Of a DNA stretch of 64,000 bases, positions 51,270-59,801 are shown one piece after another. Below the pieces are notes generated by a model. It did not search any database. It was given only the letters and a program-made list of their open reading frames with translations, and was not told the DNA's origin. The stretch lies in assembly GCF_023657595.1 (NCBI RefSeq), contig NZ_CP098323.1, positions 396,001-460,000 on the forward strand, read 5' to 3'. The DNA comes from Cytobacillus firmus. Lineage in GTDB: Bacteria > Bacillota > Bacilli > Bacillales > Cytobacillaceae. The translations under genes and the position numbers were made by a program. Every line of letters starts with the position of its first letter. Position 1 is the first letter of the stretch.

Positions 51270-52015
51270 GTCCGATGCCCCTGATATTCTTCTTTTAAAG
51301 AAATAAACCGTATTCCTTTTAGTGCTGCCTGCTGCAAATACTCGTCCAGATGGCTAATCATATGTTCAGGTGCACTGGAGTCGGCGCCAAGAGTTTCACC
51401 GCTGTCGTGGAGAAGAAAAATACGGCCAGGCACGGTTTCTTTTGCCAGCGACTCGGAAAGCGTGTTCCTTATATGCTTGATCTTCCAATCTTTGAAAATC
51501 CCCGACCACATAATAATCTTATAATTCCTTGCGATCCAAAGTGTGAATAAATTGAAGTGGCCCCATGGCGGACGGTAGAAATAGACGTCTTCATTAATTG
51601 TTTCTTCAATAATTTGTTTTGTTTGCTCCAGCTGTTTTTTTAATGATCCCGGTGAAAGGATCCAGCTTGAGATATGCCGGTAATGATGGATGCCAATTGT
51701 ATGCCCTTCCTCCTGCATTCTTTTAAGCAGCAATGGGTGCTGGGCTGCTTTTTCTCCGACAACAAAAAAGGCTGCCTTTGCTTCATGCTTTTTTAAGACA
51801 TCCAGAAGTCTCGCAGTATACTGGGGATCAGGGCCATCATCAAAGGTTAAAGCAATGGAATTTGGTTCCGTTATACCTTTTACAATTCCCCAATTCAGAG
51901 ATCGTATGAGCACAGTGGGCAGAACTGCGTAACTAATAAATATAATCAGTGCGGCGGTAATAAAATAAATCATGCAAACAAGATCCTTTCCAGCGGGTGA
52001 ATCACTTATTTTCAT
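51266..52015 (-). CDS. Polysaccharide deacetylase family protein
   Basis: A 249-residue membrane-anchored NodB-fold enzyme: one N-terminal helix (about 15-38), TFDDGPDP (metal Asp pair), GIHHYRHISS (metal His pair), YFYRPPWGHFN and LLHDSG. It removes acetyl groups from a polysaccharide or lipid-linked sugar. Two starts are possible: ATG 52015 with AAAAGGGA very close, or the ATG near 51973 with GGAAAGGATC at better spacing, giving about 235 residues. It leads an operon with DedA and a glycosyltransferase. Confidence 0.88.
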   Translation of the reverse strand: MKISDSPAGKDLVCMIYFITAALIIFISYAVLPTVLIRSLNWGIVKGITEPNSIALTFDDGPDPQYTARLLDVLKKHEAKAAFFVVGEKAAQHPLLLKRMQEEGHTIGIHHYRHISSWILSPGSLKKQLEQTKQIIEETINEDVYFYRPPWGHFNLFTLWIARNYKIIMWSGIFKDWKIKHIRNTLSESLAKETVPGRIFLLHDSGETLGADSSAPEHMISHLDEYLQQAALKGIRFISLKEEYQGHRT

Positions 52016-52166
52016 TCCCTTTTAATAGTGAGGATAACCTTAATGTTCAGTGTGAATGTAAGGAAATTATTCCATTCATGATTTAAGGTGAGATGGTTTT
52101 ATCATATAAAAAAATTGAAGGAAGTCAATGGAGATGATGAATATTAAAGAGGATAACCGGTACAAT

Positions 52167-52186
52167 TCAATCAAACGTTTGATTGA
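52167..52186. repeat. 20-bp palindrome, copy 4
   Basis: TCAATCAAACGTTTGATTGA, eight bases before the terminator hairpin of the manganese catalase gene. Confidence 0.95.
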
Positions 52187-52193
52187 AAGAATA

Positions 52194-52221
52194 AAACAGG
52201 CTGAATGCATCAGCCTGTTTT
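52194..52221. terminator. Terminator of the manganese catalase gene
   Basis: AAACAGGCTGA pairs with TCAGCCTGTTT around ATGCA; usable on both strands. Confidence 0.85.
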
Positions 52222-52230
52222 GAACGTATT

Positions 52231-53052
52231 TTAATCCATTGGCAATGTGTTATGAAGATTTGGAGGTGCAGGCTTAAGCATTGGCTTGTCTCCTTCCGGC
52301 TTCGGATTGCTTCCATATTTGTATTCTCCCTGGCCATCAAGTGCAGGGCCCTGTGCCCATCTGCCAGTACTGCTTTCTTCGCCTGCTGACAGGTTGTAGA
52401 GTGTGTAAGAGATATCTGTGCGTTCATTTTCCCGCGGGAAGGTGCTCGGGACAAGAAGGCCTTCTTTTTCCTCAAGCTCAGCTATTGCTGCAGCCCATTG
52501 GTTTTGGTGGTAGGCGTCTCTGGCAATCAGGACGGAAAGCAGATCTTTAATGCCCTTATCATCTGTCATTTCATAGAGGCGTGCAGCCTGCACCCGGCCC
52601 TGCGACTCTGCATTTAAGTTTGAACGGAAATCTGCTAATAAGTTTCCGCTGGCTGTAATATAAGTACCCATCCAAGGGTTCCCTACACTGTCAGTCGGAC
52701 GGGCACCAAGTCCGGAGACAATGGCATGCTGGGGATTCATTCCTCCCATGATTGCGCCAACGACTGGATCCTTCGCTGCTTCTTCCTGCTGATTAATTGG
52801 GGCATCGTCCATCAGTCTGGCAACCATTGTCGCGAGCATTTCCACATGTCCAATTTCCTCAGTTCCAATATCGAGGAGAAGATCACGATATTTTTCATTT
52901 CCGCGAGTGGCCCAGCCCTGAAACATGTATTGCATGGCAACGGTCATTTCACCATATTGCCCGCCAATCAGTTCCTGAAGCTTTTTCGCAAAAACGGGAT
53001 CCGGACGTTCCGGCTTCGCTTCAAATTGCAATTCCTTTACATGAAAAAACAT
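52231..53052 (-). CDS. ydbD: Manganese catalase (YdbD-like)
   Basis: A 273-residue ferritin-fold catalase. Metal ligands lie in QLIGGQYGEMTVAMQYMFQGW (Glu), IGTEEIGHVEMLATMVARLM (Glu and His), NAESQGRVQAARLYEMT (Glu) and LIARDAYHQNQWAAAI (His). A proline-rich tail (PKPEGDKPMLKPAPPNLH) ends it. It dismutates hydrogen peroxide. On the minus strand GTTTTT and GGGCAA lie 14 bases apart near 53104-53129, a weak sigma-B-like promoter, in line with sigma-B control of ydbD in B. subtilis. GGAGGAATTTAG precedes the ATG. Confidence 0.92.
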   Translation of the reverse strand: MFFHVKELQFEAKPERPDPVFAKKLQELIGGQYGEMTVAMQYMFQGWATRGNEKYRDLLLDIGTEEIGHVEMLATMVARLMDDAPINQQEEAAKDPVVGAIMGGMNPQHAIVSGLGARPTDSVGNPWMGTYITASGNLLADFRSNLNAESQGRVQAARLYEMTDDKGIKDLLSVLIARDAYHQNQWAAAIAELEEKEGLLVPSTFPRENERTDISYTLYNLSAGEESSTGRWAQGPALDGQGEYKYGSNPKPEGDKPMLKPAPPNLHNTLPMD

Positions 53053-53137
53053 CTAAATTCCTCCAATTCTATTAAACTGTTAAATTATGAGACTATATAT
53101 ATTTGCCCAGGAATTCCAGAAAAAAAACTAAATAATA

Positions 53138-53171
53138 AGAAATGACGTGCCTGCTGGCACGTCATTTCTTT
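53138..53171. terminator. Terminator of the iron-siderophore operon
   Basis: AGAAATGACGTGCC and GGCACGTCATTTCT form a 14-bp stem with loop TGCT. Confidence 0.9.
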
Positions 53172-54169
53172 AATAATAGATACATAAAATATGGAGCTCC
53201 GATAATCGCAACCATAATTCCGGCTGGCAGGCCGTCCGGATCTGCCAGGTTCCGGCCGAGCGTGTCGGCAAATAATAGAAGCCAGCCTCCTAAAAGAATA
53301 GCGATCGGAATGAAAAGCTGATTACGAGGTCCGACAAGCGCTTTAGCCATGTGCGGAGCAATTAAGCCGATAAAGGCAATCCCGCCGGTTACAGAAACAG
53401 CAGAAGCTGCCAATGCAACGGCTGTAAGCAGAAGGATGATCCGTTCTTTTTCAATGGATACCCCTATGCCGATGGCGACAGGCTCACTTAAGCTTAATAG
53501 ATTCAAACGATTTGCCTTATATAAAGTGAATGGAATAAGCACTAGCAGCCAGGGGAGTAGTGCCCAGATGAAAGGCCAATCCGTTCCCCAGATATTCCCT
53601 GATAGCCATTTTGCTATGAAATCAACTTTCTCTCTTTCAGCTGAGGAAATCAGGACAATCATTACACCTGATAGCGCCATGGAAAACCCGACTCCGACAA
53701 GAACCATTTTCACTGGCTGAAGCCCCTCGTCTCTTTTATAGGAAAAGGCATAGATGAGGATGGCGGTAAGCAAAGCGCCGAAAAATGCGCATAACGGCAG
53801 CATGTAGATGAAAGTGCCTGCTTCAATAGGGACGAACAGAAAGAAAACGGCGATCGCAACCCCTGCACCTGAATTTATGCCGATGATGCCTGGGTCCGCC
53901 AGGTCATTGCGTGTAATTCCCTGTAAAATCGCACCCGATAATGCCAGTGCCATGCCGGCTAACACTGTGATAAATACCCTCGGCAGCCGTATGGAAAATA
54001 ACACAAACTCCTCTTTAAAAGTTCCCTGTCCCAGGAAAGTCGGGATTAACCGGTCATATGAAAGGGAGGCATAGCCTAATCCCATTCCTATAACAATGGT
54101 AACAATAATAAGTACGGATAAAACTGCCATTAAAATTCGCTGTTTTTTAACTAATTCCGGCTGAATCAT
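53162..54169 (-). CDS. FecCD-family siderophore permease, second subunit
   Basis: A 335-residue permease with about ten helices. SIRLPRVFITVLAGMALALSGAILQGITRNDLADPGIIGINSGAG is the FecCD signature, and GGIAFIGLIAPHMAKALVG is the coupling helix that contacts the ATPase. It pairs with the preceding permease, whose stop its start overlaps (ATGA). Confidence 0.92.
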   Translation of the reverse strand: MIQPELVKKQRILMAVLSVLIIVTIVIGMGLGYASLSYDRLIPTFLGQGTFKEEFVLFSIRLPRVFITVLAGMALALSGAILQGITRNDLADPGIIGINSGAGVAIAVFFLFVPIEAGTFIYMLPLCAFFGALLTAILIYAFSYKRDEGLQPVKMVLVGVGFSMALSGVMIVLISSAEREKVDFIAKWLSGNIWGTDWPFIWALLPWLLVLIPFTLYKANRLNLLSLSEPVAIGIGVSIEKERIILLLTAVALAASAVSVTGGIAFIGLIAPHMAKALVGPRNQLFIPIAILLGGWLLLFADTLGRNLADPDGLPAGIMVAIIGAPYFMYLLLKK

Positions 54170-55176
54170 GAGAACGCCTTACCCCCTTTATGAACAATGA
54201 ACAGGAAGAAAGGCAGCCCCATTACGGCAATAATGGCCGCAACAGGAGTTTCGTAAGGAGCATTGATAGTTCTCCCGAGTGTATCGGCAAGAAGCATAAA
54301 TGACGCTCCTGTGAGAGCTGACATGGGAAGAATAAAACGATAATCTGTTCCGACTAAAGCACGGACGATATGAGGCACCATCAATCCGATAAATGCCATA
54401 TTGCCGACCAGTGCAACAGCTGCCCCTGCAAGCAGGGTGACTAAGATAAACAGGATGACTTTAATCTGAGTTGTATTTTGTCCCAAGCCTACAGCCACTT
54501 CTTCATTTAAGCTTAGTATCGTAAGCTGCTTGGAAAGAAAAAGGGATAGAAGTATGCCTGCTGAGATAACCGGGACAATTATTTGCAGCTGGGTCCAGGA
54601 TGTGCCGACGAGCCCGCCTGCTGTCCACAGGCTGACGTCTTTTGAAATCTTAAAATAGATGCCAGTCCCTTCAGCTATTGCAAAAAGGAAGGCAGAAACC
54701 GCGGCTCCGGCCAAAACGATTCGAATCGGAGAAAAGCCTCCTTTTTTCATGGCGCCAATGCCGAAAACCATCCCTGCACCGATAGCCGCACCGATGAAAC
54801 AGGCGACCAGAATTCCAATGTAGTCTGCTGAAGGGATAAGAACAAGCGTTATGGCAAGTGCAGCATTTGCTCCGGCCGTCAATCCGAGCAGGCCTGGATC
54901 AGCAAGAGGGTTTCTTGTCATTCCCTGCATGATGGCGCCAGAGATGCTAAGTGCTGCTCCGACAAAAATGGCCGCAATTTCTCGGGGCAGACGTATTTCA
55001 CGAATGATGGAGATTTTTTCTCCGGAAGTATTGGAGGTTAGTGCAAGCCAAACATCTCTGACCGTAACATCGGCTGCCCCAAACACACAGGCAGCTACAA
55101 ACATGCCGGCAAAAAGGATGAAGCTTGCTGCAAGTTTATATATAAATGGAATGAAGGGTTGAGCTTCTTTAGTCAT
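54166..55176 (-). CDS. FecCD-family siderophore permease, first subunit
   Basis: A 336-residue permease. EIRLPREIAAIFVGAALSISGAIMQGMTRNPLADPGLLGLTAGANA is the signature; GNMAFIGLMVPHIVRALVG the coupling helix. With the partner permease, the ATPase and the binding protein it makes a complete Fe-siderophore importer. The 98-base gap before it holds GAATTCCTAAAAATTAAGAATCCC, possibly an mRNA processing hairpin. Confidence 0.92.
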   Translation of the reverse strand: MTKEAQPFIPFIYKLAASFILFAGMFVAACVFGAADVTVRDVWLALTSNTSGEKISIIREIRLPREIAAIFVGAALSISGAIMQGMTRNPLADPGLLGLTAGANAALAITLVLIPSADYIGILVACFIGAAIGAGMVFGIGAMKKGGFSPIRIVLAGAAVSAFLFAIAEGTGIYFKISKDVSLWTAGGLVGTSWTQLQIIVPVISAGILLSLFLSKQLTILSLNEEVAVGLGQNTTQIKVILFILVTLLAGAAVALVGNMAFIGLMVPHIVRALVGTDYRFILPMSALTGASFMLLADTLGRTINAPYETPVAAIIAVMGLPFFLFIVHKGGKAFS

Positions 55177-55274
55177 TGTACTTCCATCTTTCTTCGGGTT
55201 TATTTTGCCATTGGGGAACTGCTTTTTAAATAGGAAAGAGGAATTCCTAAAAATTAAGAATCCCTCCTGCCGTA

Positions 55275-56201
55275 TTAGTTGCCTAAAAATGATTCTTTAA
55301 AGAACTCCAGCTGCGCATCAAGTGTGATTGGATCACTGAAGGAAGCGCCATTGCCTTCCATTTCAAAGACACGATTATTTTTCACAGCAGGAATATTTTT
55401 GTACGTATCGGTTTCCTGGAATGAATGATCTGCATCAGAGTATTTGCTTATAACAATATAATCTCCTGCATATTCGGGAAGCACTTCAGCTGAAATGGCA
55501 TAGTAGCCATCTTTTAAGGCCATTTCCTTAACCTTTTCAGGCATTTTTAAGTCCATTGCCTGATAGAGGATTTCAGTTCCGCGAGCCCAGTTATCGCCAA
55601 AAACATAAAGCTGTTTGTCGAAGATTTCAAATACAGAAACGGTTGCATCTTCGCCAATTTTTGCACGAATGTCTTCCCCGGCTGCTTCAGCGCGCTGTTT
55701 GAAGTCAGCTACCCATTTCTTTGCTTCTTCTTCTTTATTAAGCAGCTTGCCGATTTCCTCATGCTGAGAAAGGTAATCTAATTTACCCCATGTATACGTT
55801 ACAGTTGGTGCAATTTCCTTAAGTTTATCGTAGTTTTTAACAGTAGATAAGGCAATAATCAAGTCTGGTTCCAGTTCAATTATTTTTTCAAGGTTATCTT
55901 CAGATACTTCTTCAGCATCCTTCAATTGTTCTTCAAAACGAGGATTATTTTTAGACCATGTATCCACTCCAACGATATTTACGCCTAATTGCATAACATT
56001 TCCTGTGAAGCCTGAAAGGAGGACAACTCTCTTAGGATCAGCTGGAACCTCAACCGGTCCAGTTTCAGATTCATAAGTGATCGTACCGGATTTTTCATCT
56101 TCCTTTGGTTCAGACGAGCTTGTATCTTTTTCTTCTGTATTGCCGCAGGCGCTAATTAGCAGAAGCAGCAAGATCGTAAATGGGATCAAAAGTTTCTTCA
56201 T
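55275..56201 (-). CDS. Iron-siderophore binding lipoprotein
   Basis: A 308-residue binding protein. The signal peptide ends in the lipobox LISAC (Cys19). An acidic Ser-rich spacer leads to the domain with VEVPADPKRVVLLSGF, NLEKIIELEPDLIIAL and the C-terminal lobe (YIVISKYSDADHSF, NNRVFEMEG). The pattern is that of FhuD/YxeB-type hydroxamate siderophore proteins; the ligand is not certain. AAAAGGAGAAAATCAAC precedes the ATG. Its first 50 bases lie inside the ATPase gene. Confidence 0.88.
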   Translation of the reverse strand: MKKLLIPFTILLLLLISACGNTEEKDTSSSEPKEDEKSGTITYESETGPVEVPADPKRVVLLSGFTGNVMQLGVNIVGVDTWSKNNPRFEEQLKDAEEVSEDNLEKIIELEPDLIIALSTVKNYDKLKEIAPTVTYTWGKLDYLSQHEEIGKLLNKEEEAKKWVADFKQRAEAAGEDIRAKIGEDATVSVFEIFDKQLYVFGDNWARGTEILYQAMDLKMPEKVKEMALKDGYYAISAEVLPEYAGDYIVISKYSDADHSFQETDTYKNIPAVKNNRVFEMEGNGASFSDPITLDAQLEFFKESFLGN

Positions 56202-56997
56202 GTTGATTTTCTCCTTTTAGTAAATTATAAGTTATACACATTGGTTTGTTTGTGCGGGGATCGCGTCCAATGACTGCATCAATATTGAACACCTTTCTTA
56301 AAACATCCTGTGTAATGACTTCTTCATAGCTTCCTGATTTAACAATCTCACCATCTTTTAGAGCGACGATATGGTCGGCAAAACGGGCTGCCTGGTTTAA
56401 ATCATGGAGGACCATTACAATGGTGCGCTCCTGTTCCTCGTTCAGCTTTTGAAGAAGTTCGAGAACTTCGAGCTGATGTGCCATATCTAAATAGGTGGTT
56501 GGTTCATCAAGGAAAATGATATCGGTTTCCTGTGCAAGTGCCATGGCGATCCACACTCTCTGGCGCTGGCCGCCTGACAGAGAGTCAACAGGGCGGAATT
56601 TAAATTCTTTGGTGCCTGTCACTTCAAGAGCCCAGTCGATGACTTCATAATCCTTTTTCGTCAATCTTCCGAATCCCTTTTGATAAGGGAAGCGTCCGTA
56701 TGAGACGAGCTCGCCTACTGTTAAACCGCTTGCACTTTCAGGTGTTTGAGGCAGGATTGCCATCTTCCTGGCAAGGATTTTCGTATTTTCCTTTGAAATG
56801 TTTTCCCCATCTAAAATGACAGTGCCTGATTGATGGGAAATGATCCTGGTAATGGCTTTTAAAAGGGTTGATTTCCCACAGCCGTTTGGTCCAATAATTG
56901 TTGTGATTTTCTTATCGGGAATCTGGACGCTGAGATCTTTTACAATTAGTCGTTCGCTATACCCAATGTTCAAGCCATCTGTATATAGACGGACCAT
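56152..56997 (-). CDS. Siderophore ABC transporter ATPase
   Basis: A 281-residue FepC/FhuC-type ATPase: Walker A GPNGCGKST, Q-loop ILPQTPE, signature LSGGQRQRVWIAMALA, Walker B TDIIFLDEPTTYLD, switch VLHDLNQA. It leads the operon; a perfect Fur box lies upstream. The last ~17 residues extend past the usual CITYNLL end and overlap the start of the binding-protein gene in another frame. GGAGG precedes the ATG. Confidence 0.93.
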   Translation of the reverse strand: MVRLYTDGLNIGYSERLIVKDLSVQIPDKKITTIIGPNGCGKSTLLKAITRIISHQSGTVILDGENISKENTKILARKMAILPQTPESASGLTVGELVSYGRFPYQKGFGRLTKKDYEVIDWALEVTGTKEFKFRPVDSLSGGQRQRVWIAMALAQETDIIFLDEPTTYLDMAHQLEVLELLQKLNEEQERTIVMVLHDLNQAARFADHIVALKDGEIVKSGSYEEVITQDVLRKVFNIDAVIGRDPRTNKPMCITYNLLKGENQHEETFDPIYDLAASAN

Positions 56998-57037
56998 TAT
57001 GTAACCTCCGTTTATGTAAGAATAAATTTTAAATAAG

Positions 57038-57052
57038 TGATAATGATTATCA
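57038..57052. promoter_or_regulatory. Fur box upstream of the siderophore operon
   Basis: TGATAATGATTATCA matches the 7-1-7 Fur consensus at every position, 41 bases before the ATPase start. Iron-replete repression is expected. Confidence 0.9.
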
Positions 57053-57168
57053 GTGTCGGTTCTATTTTACTATAAGTCTATCTGTTTTTTCTGTCAATAG
57101 AATATAAAGGAAAACATCTAAGAAAAAAATTTCATTGTAAAAGAAGAAGAAAGGACGTATAGTTGAAG

Positions 57169-57183
57169 TGAGAATGATAATCA
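57169..57183. promoter_or_regulatory. Fur-box-like site upstream of the ferredoxin reductase
   Basis: TGAGAATGATAATCA matches 13 of 15 consensus positions and lies 30 bases before the start codon. Confidence 0.7.
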
Positions 57184-57212
57184 ATAATAATTGGTTATAG
57201 GAGTGAACGGGA

Positions 57213-58262
57213 ATGAAGCAGATGGAGATCTATGATGTAACGGTTATTGGAGGAGGTCCGGCTGGACTTTACTCCACTTTTTACAGCGGTTTAAGAGAAA
57301 TGAAAACGAAACTGATTGAATTTCAGCCGCAGCTGGGCGGAAAGACCCATGTGTATCCCGAGAAAATGATTTGGGATGTCGGCGGGTTGACTCCTACTCC
57401 GGGAGCAAAGCTGATTGAACAGCTGGTCGAGCAGGGGCTGACCTTTAATCCGACGGTTGTGCTAAATGAAAAGGTGGAATCCATCAGTAAGAATGAAGAA
57501 GGATTTTTTGTTTTGAAAGGGTCTTCAGGGGAAGAGCATTTTTCAAAAACAGTGATTGTGGCCGTTGGCAGCGGTATTCTAAAGCCGCAAAAGCTGAAAA
57601 TTGAAGGCGCAGAGCGTTTTGAGGTCTCCAATTTAAATTACACAGTCAAGTCTCTTGCGCATTTCAAGGATAAAACGGTTATTGTGTCAGGAGGAGGCAA
57701 TTCCGCAGTAGACTGGGCAAATGAATTGGAGCCTGTTGCCAGGCAGGTATACATCACTTGCAGACGGGATGCGTTAACTGGCCATGAAGCTCAGGTTTCA
57801 CAGCTGATGAATAGTTCGGTGATCTGCATTAACCATACGTCCATCACCAAATTAATTGCCGGCGTAAATCACGAGGAAATTGAACAGGTGGAATTGACCA
57901 ATAATGAAACGGGAGAGGTTTCATATCTTGCCATCGATGAAGTGGTGATTAATCATGGATATGAGCAGGATACGGAACTCTTGAAAAATAGCAATCTGAA
58001 TATTAAAATGCTCGAAGATTTCTATATTGCAGGCAACGCAAACAGCGAGACGTCAGTTGAAGGGCTATATGCTGCCGGCGATATTCTTAAGCATGACGGC
58101 AAGCTTCATTTAATTGCGGGAGCCTTCCAGGATGCTGCGAATGCAGTAAATAAAGCGAAGCAGTACATTGAACCTGATGCAGCCGGGGCAGCGATGGTTT
58201 CATCACATAATGATGTTTTTAAAAAGCGGAACCGGGAATTGGTGAAGCAGCTGGTTCGCTAG
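57213..58262 (+). CDS. Ferredoxin/flavodoxin-NADP+ reductase type 2 (YumC-like)
   Basis: A 349-residue FAD-dependent reductase resembling thioredoxin reductase without the active disulfide. VTVIGGGPAGLYSTFYSG binds FAD, VIVSGGGNSAVDWANEL binds NADPH, and YAAGDILKHDGKLHLIAGAFQDAANAVNKAK closes the FAD site. Under a Fur-like site it could donate electrons for Fe release from siderophores or for heme oxygenase. A second, housekeeping copy is expected elsewhere. Confidence 0.9.
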   Translation: MKQMEIYDVTVIGGGPAGLYSTFYSGLREMKTKLIEFQPQLGGKTHVYPEKMIWDVGGLTPTPGAKLIEQLVEQGLTFNPTVVLNEKVESISKNEEGFFVLKGSSGEEHFSKTVIVAVGSGILKPQKLKIEGAERFEVSNLNYTVKSLAHFKDKTVIVSGGGNSAVDWANELEPVARQVYITCRRDALTGHEAQVSQLMNSSVICINHTSITKLIAGVNHEEIEQVELTNNETGEVSYLAIDEVVINHGYEQDTELLKNSNLNIKMLEDFYIAGNANSETSVEGLYAAGDILKHDGKLHLIAGAFQDAANAVNKAKQYIEPDAAGAAMVSSHNDVFKKRNRELVKQLVR

Positions 58263-58278
58263 GGTCAAAAAACTTAAG

Positions 58279-58370
58279 CGCACATAAATTTTTTTATCCG
58301 CACATAAAACCGGGTTATGCGCACAGAAAAAACCTTATCCGCACATAAAATTAGGCTATCCGCACATAAA
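58279..58370. repeat. Five-unit 20-21-bp-period array
   Basis: CGCACA recurs at 58279, 58299, 58320, 58340 and 58361, within TTATCCGCACATAAAA-like units. Steps are 20 or 21 bases. It lies between the reductase stop and its terminator. Confidence 0.8.
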
Positions 58371-58406
58371 CCGAAAAAAACGCCTGAAATTAAGGCAAAA
58401 TAGCAG

Positions 58407-58442
58407 TAAAAAACCGGCCCACATGATGTGAGCCGGTTTTTT
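58407..58442. terminator. Bidirectional terminator
   Basis: AAAAAACCGGC and CACA pair with TGTG and GCCGGTTTTTT, with one mismatch, between convergent genes. Confidence 0.85.
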
Positions 58443-59655
58443 ACGTACTGATCTCTTCTTTTATTTGTACTTCTGTCCGAATTTGCTTGAATTTAACAAA
58501 GAAAGCAGCTGTCATGACTAAGGATAGAATGCCAAAGATCACGACCATTATCTGAAGTCCAACGGCATCCAGCAGGAATCCTGTCAGCAGGAGCACAATT
58601 TGGAAAATAACACGATCGAGCATGTTTCGGAAGGAGAAGAATCTTCCGTGGAATTCCTTTGGCACCCTTGTTTGAAATATGGTGGCTGCAGTTGGAAAGA
58701 AACAGCCAACGGCAAATCCGAATACAAAGAAGGCCGCAATGGATAGAACGGGCACATCCGCAAAGTACAGAAGGAGCTGTGAGACGCCAATGACAAATGA
58801 GAAGAAAAATAAGATAGCATAAGGCGAACGCTTTTGGCTGATTTGCTTGACGATAAATGCGCCGAGCATGAAGCCGATTCCTTCGGCAGTATAAATTAAC
58901 CCTTTAATGGACGAACTGTCCTGAAGCTCGCTGATATTGATGACCATCAGGTTGAAACCGCCAAGAAACAGCAGTGGGACCAGCGTTAAAATCAGTGTCA
59001 TGAATACAATGGGGAGGCCTTTAATAATTGGGAAAACCTCCTTGAATCCTCCGCTGTTTTTCGCAGACTCTTTTCCAGGGCCTGGCTGCTCCCTTTTTTC
59101 CTCGAAGTCCATAAACCAGGTTAATCCGAACAGAGCCAGGTAAGCGACCAGCGACCCGATATAAAGCATGGATAATGGCAGAATGACTAACAGAACACCA
59201 GCCAATGCTGTACCCAATATCCTCGAAAGGGTGGACACATTCATGTGCACACCATTCAGCTGCAGCAAATCTTTCTCGGCAACTACAAGAGGGATGGCTG
59301 CCTGCAGTGCAGGAAAGTAAAAGGCCGCTGACAATTGAATCATAACCAGGAACAGAACCATCCACCACACAGATCCCGTTTGAATAGCAATCAGCATAAA
59401 AATAACACTGATGGCCCTGACAAAACCTGCTCCGAGCATTACAGTTTTTTTATTCAGCTGGTCTGTAATTCTGCCGGCAAAGGGGCCGACTGCAATTCCT
59501 GCCAGCAGACCGGATGCAAGAATAAGTGATTTCAGGAAATCAGAAGGAACCCTTTCCTGCATAAACTCGAGGTTTCCTATAATGCCAAGCCAAAGGCCCA
59601 CCCCTGCTATAAATTCACCAGTTAAAAGAATCCACACATTTTTATTTTTCCACAT
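58441..59655 (-). CDS. MFS exporter, EntS-like
   Basis: A 404-residue, 12-helix MFS protein. Loop 2-3 carries GPFAGRITDQLNKKTVMLGAG, and the N-terminal half has QLSAAFYFPALQAAIPLVVAEKDLLQLNG, a pattern of the MFS_3/enterobactin-exporter group. Placed in an iron island it may export a siderophore, but no biosynthesis genes are in view. ATG 59655 lies close to its Fur-controlled neighbour; no Fur box faces it clearly. Confidence 0.82.
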   Translation of the reverse strand: MWKNKNVWILLTGEFIAGVGLWLGIIGNLEFMQERVPSDFLKSLILASGLLAGIAVGPFAGRITDQLNKKTVMLGAGFVRAISVIFMLIAIQTGSVWWMVLFLVMIQLSAAFYFPALQAAIPLVVAEKDLLQLNGVHMNVSTLSRILGTALAGVLLVILPLSMLYIGSLVAYLALFGLTWFMDFEEKREQPGPGKESAKNSGGFKEVFPIIKGLPIVFMTLILTLVPLLFLGGFNLMVINISELQDSSSIKGLIYTAEGIGFMLGAFIVKQISQKRSPYAILFFFSFVIGVSQLLLYFADVPVLSIAAFFVFGFAVGCFFPTAATIFQTRVPKEFHGRFFSFRNMLDRVIFQIVLLLTGFLLDAVGLQIMVVIFGILSLVMTAAFFVKFKQIRTEVQIKEEIST

Positions 59656-59744
59656 ATAACGGCCTCACAATTTCAGTAAAATTTCGTTAATCTAAAGATA
59701 CTATAAACTTACAAAATAATGAATCTATTTTTTTTAAAACAGTT

Positions 59745-59764
59745 GAAAATGAAAATCGTTATCA
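59745..59764. promoter_or_regulatory. Fur-box-like site upstream of the heme monooxygenase
   Basis: GAAAATGAAAATCGTTATCA resembles the 19-bp Fur consensus (16 of 19) and overlaps a 7-1-7 match at 13 of 15. It is 38 bases before the start codon and could also serve the divergent exporter gene. Confidence 0.7.
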
Positions 59765-59801
59765 ATTATAATAACAAAAAAGAACTGAGGAGGAAATAGG
59801 C

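Noticed and set aside
56152-56201. Frameshift in the siderophore ATPase
   Set aside because: All ATPase motifs are in one frame and the binding protein has its own ribosome site and signal peptide, so overlap is the simpler reading.
58279-58370. Possible CRISPR array
   Set aside because: Units are only 20-21 bases in total with a 6-10-base core, there is no spacer of normal length, and no cas gene is nearby.
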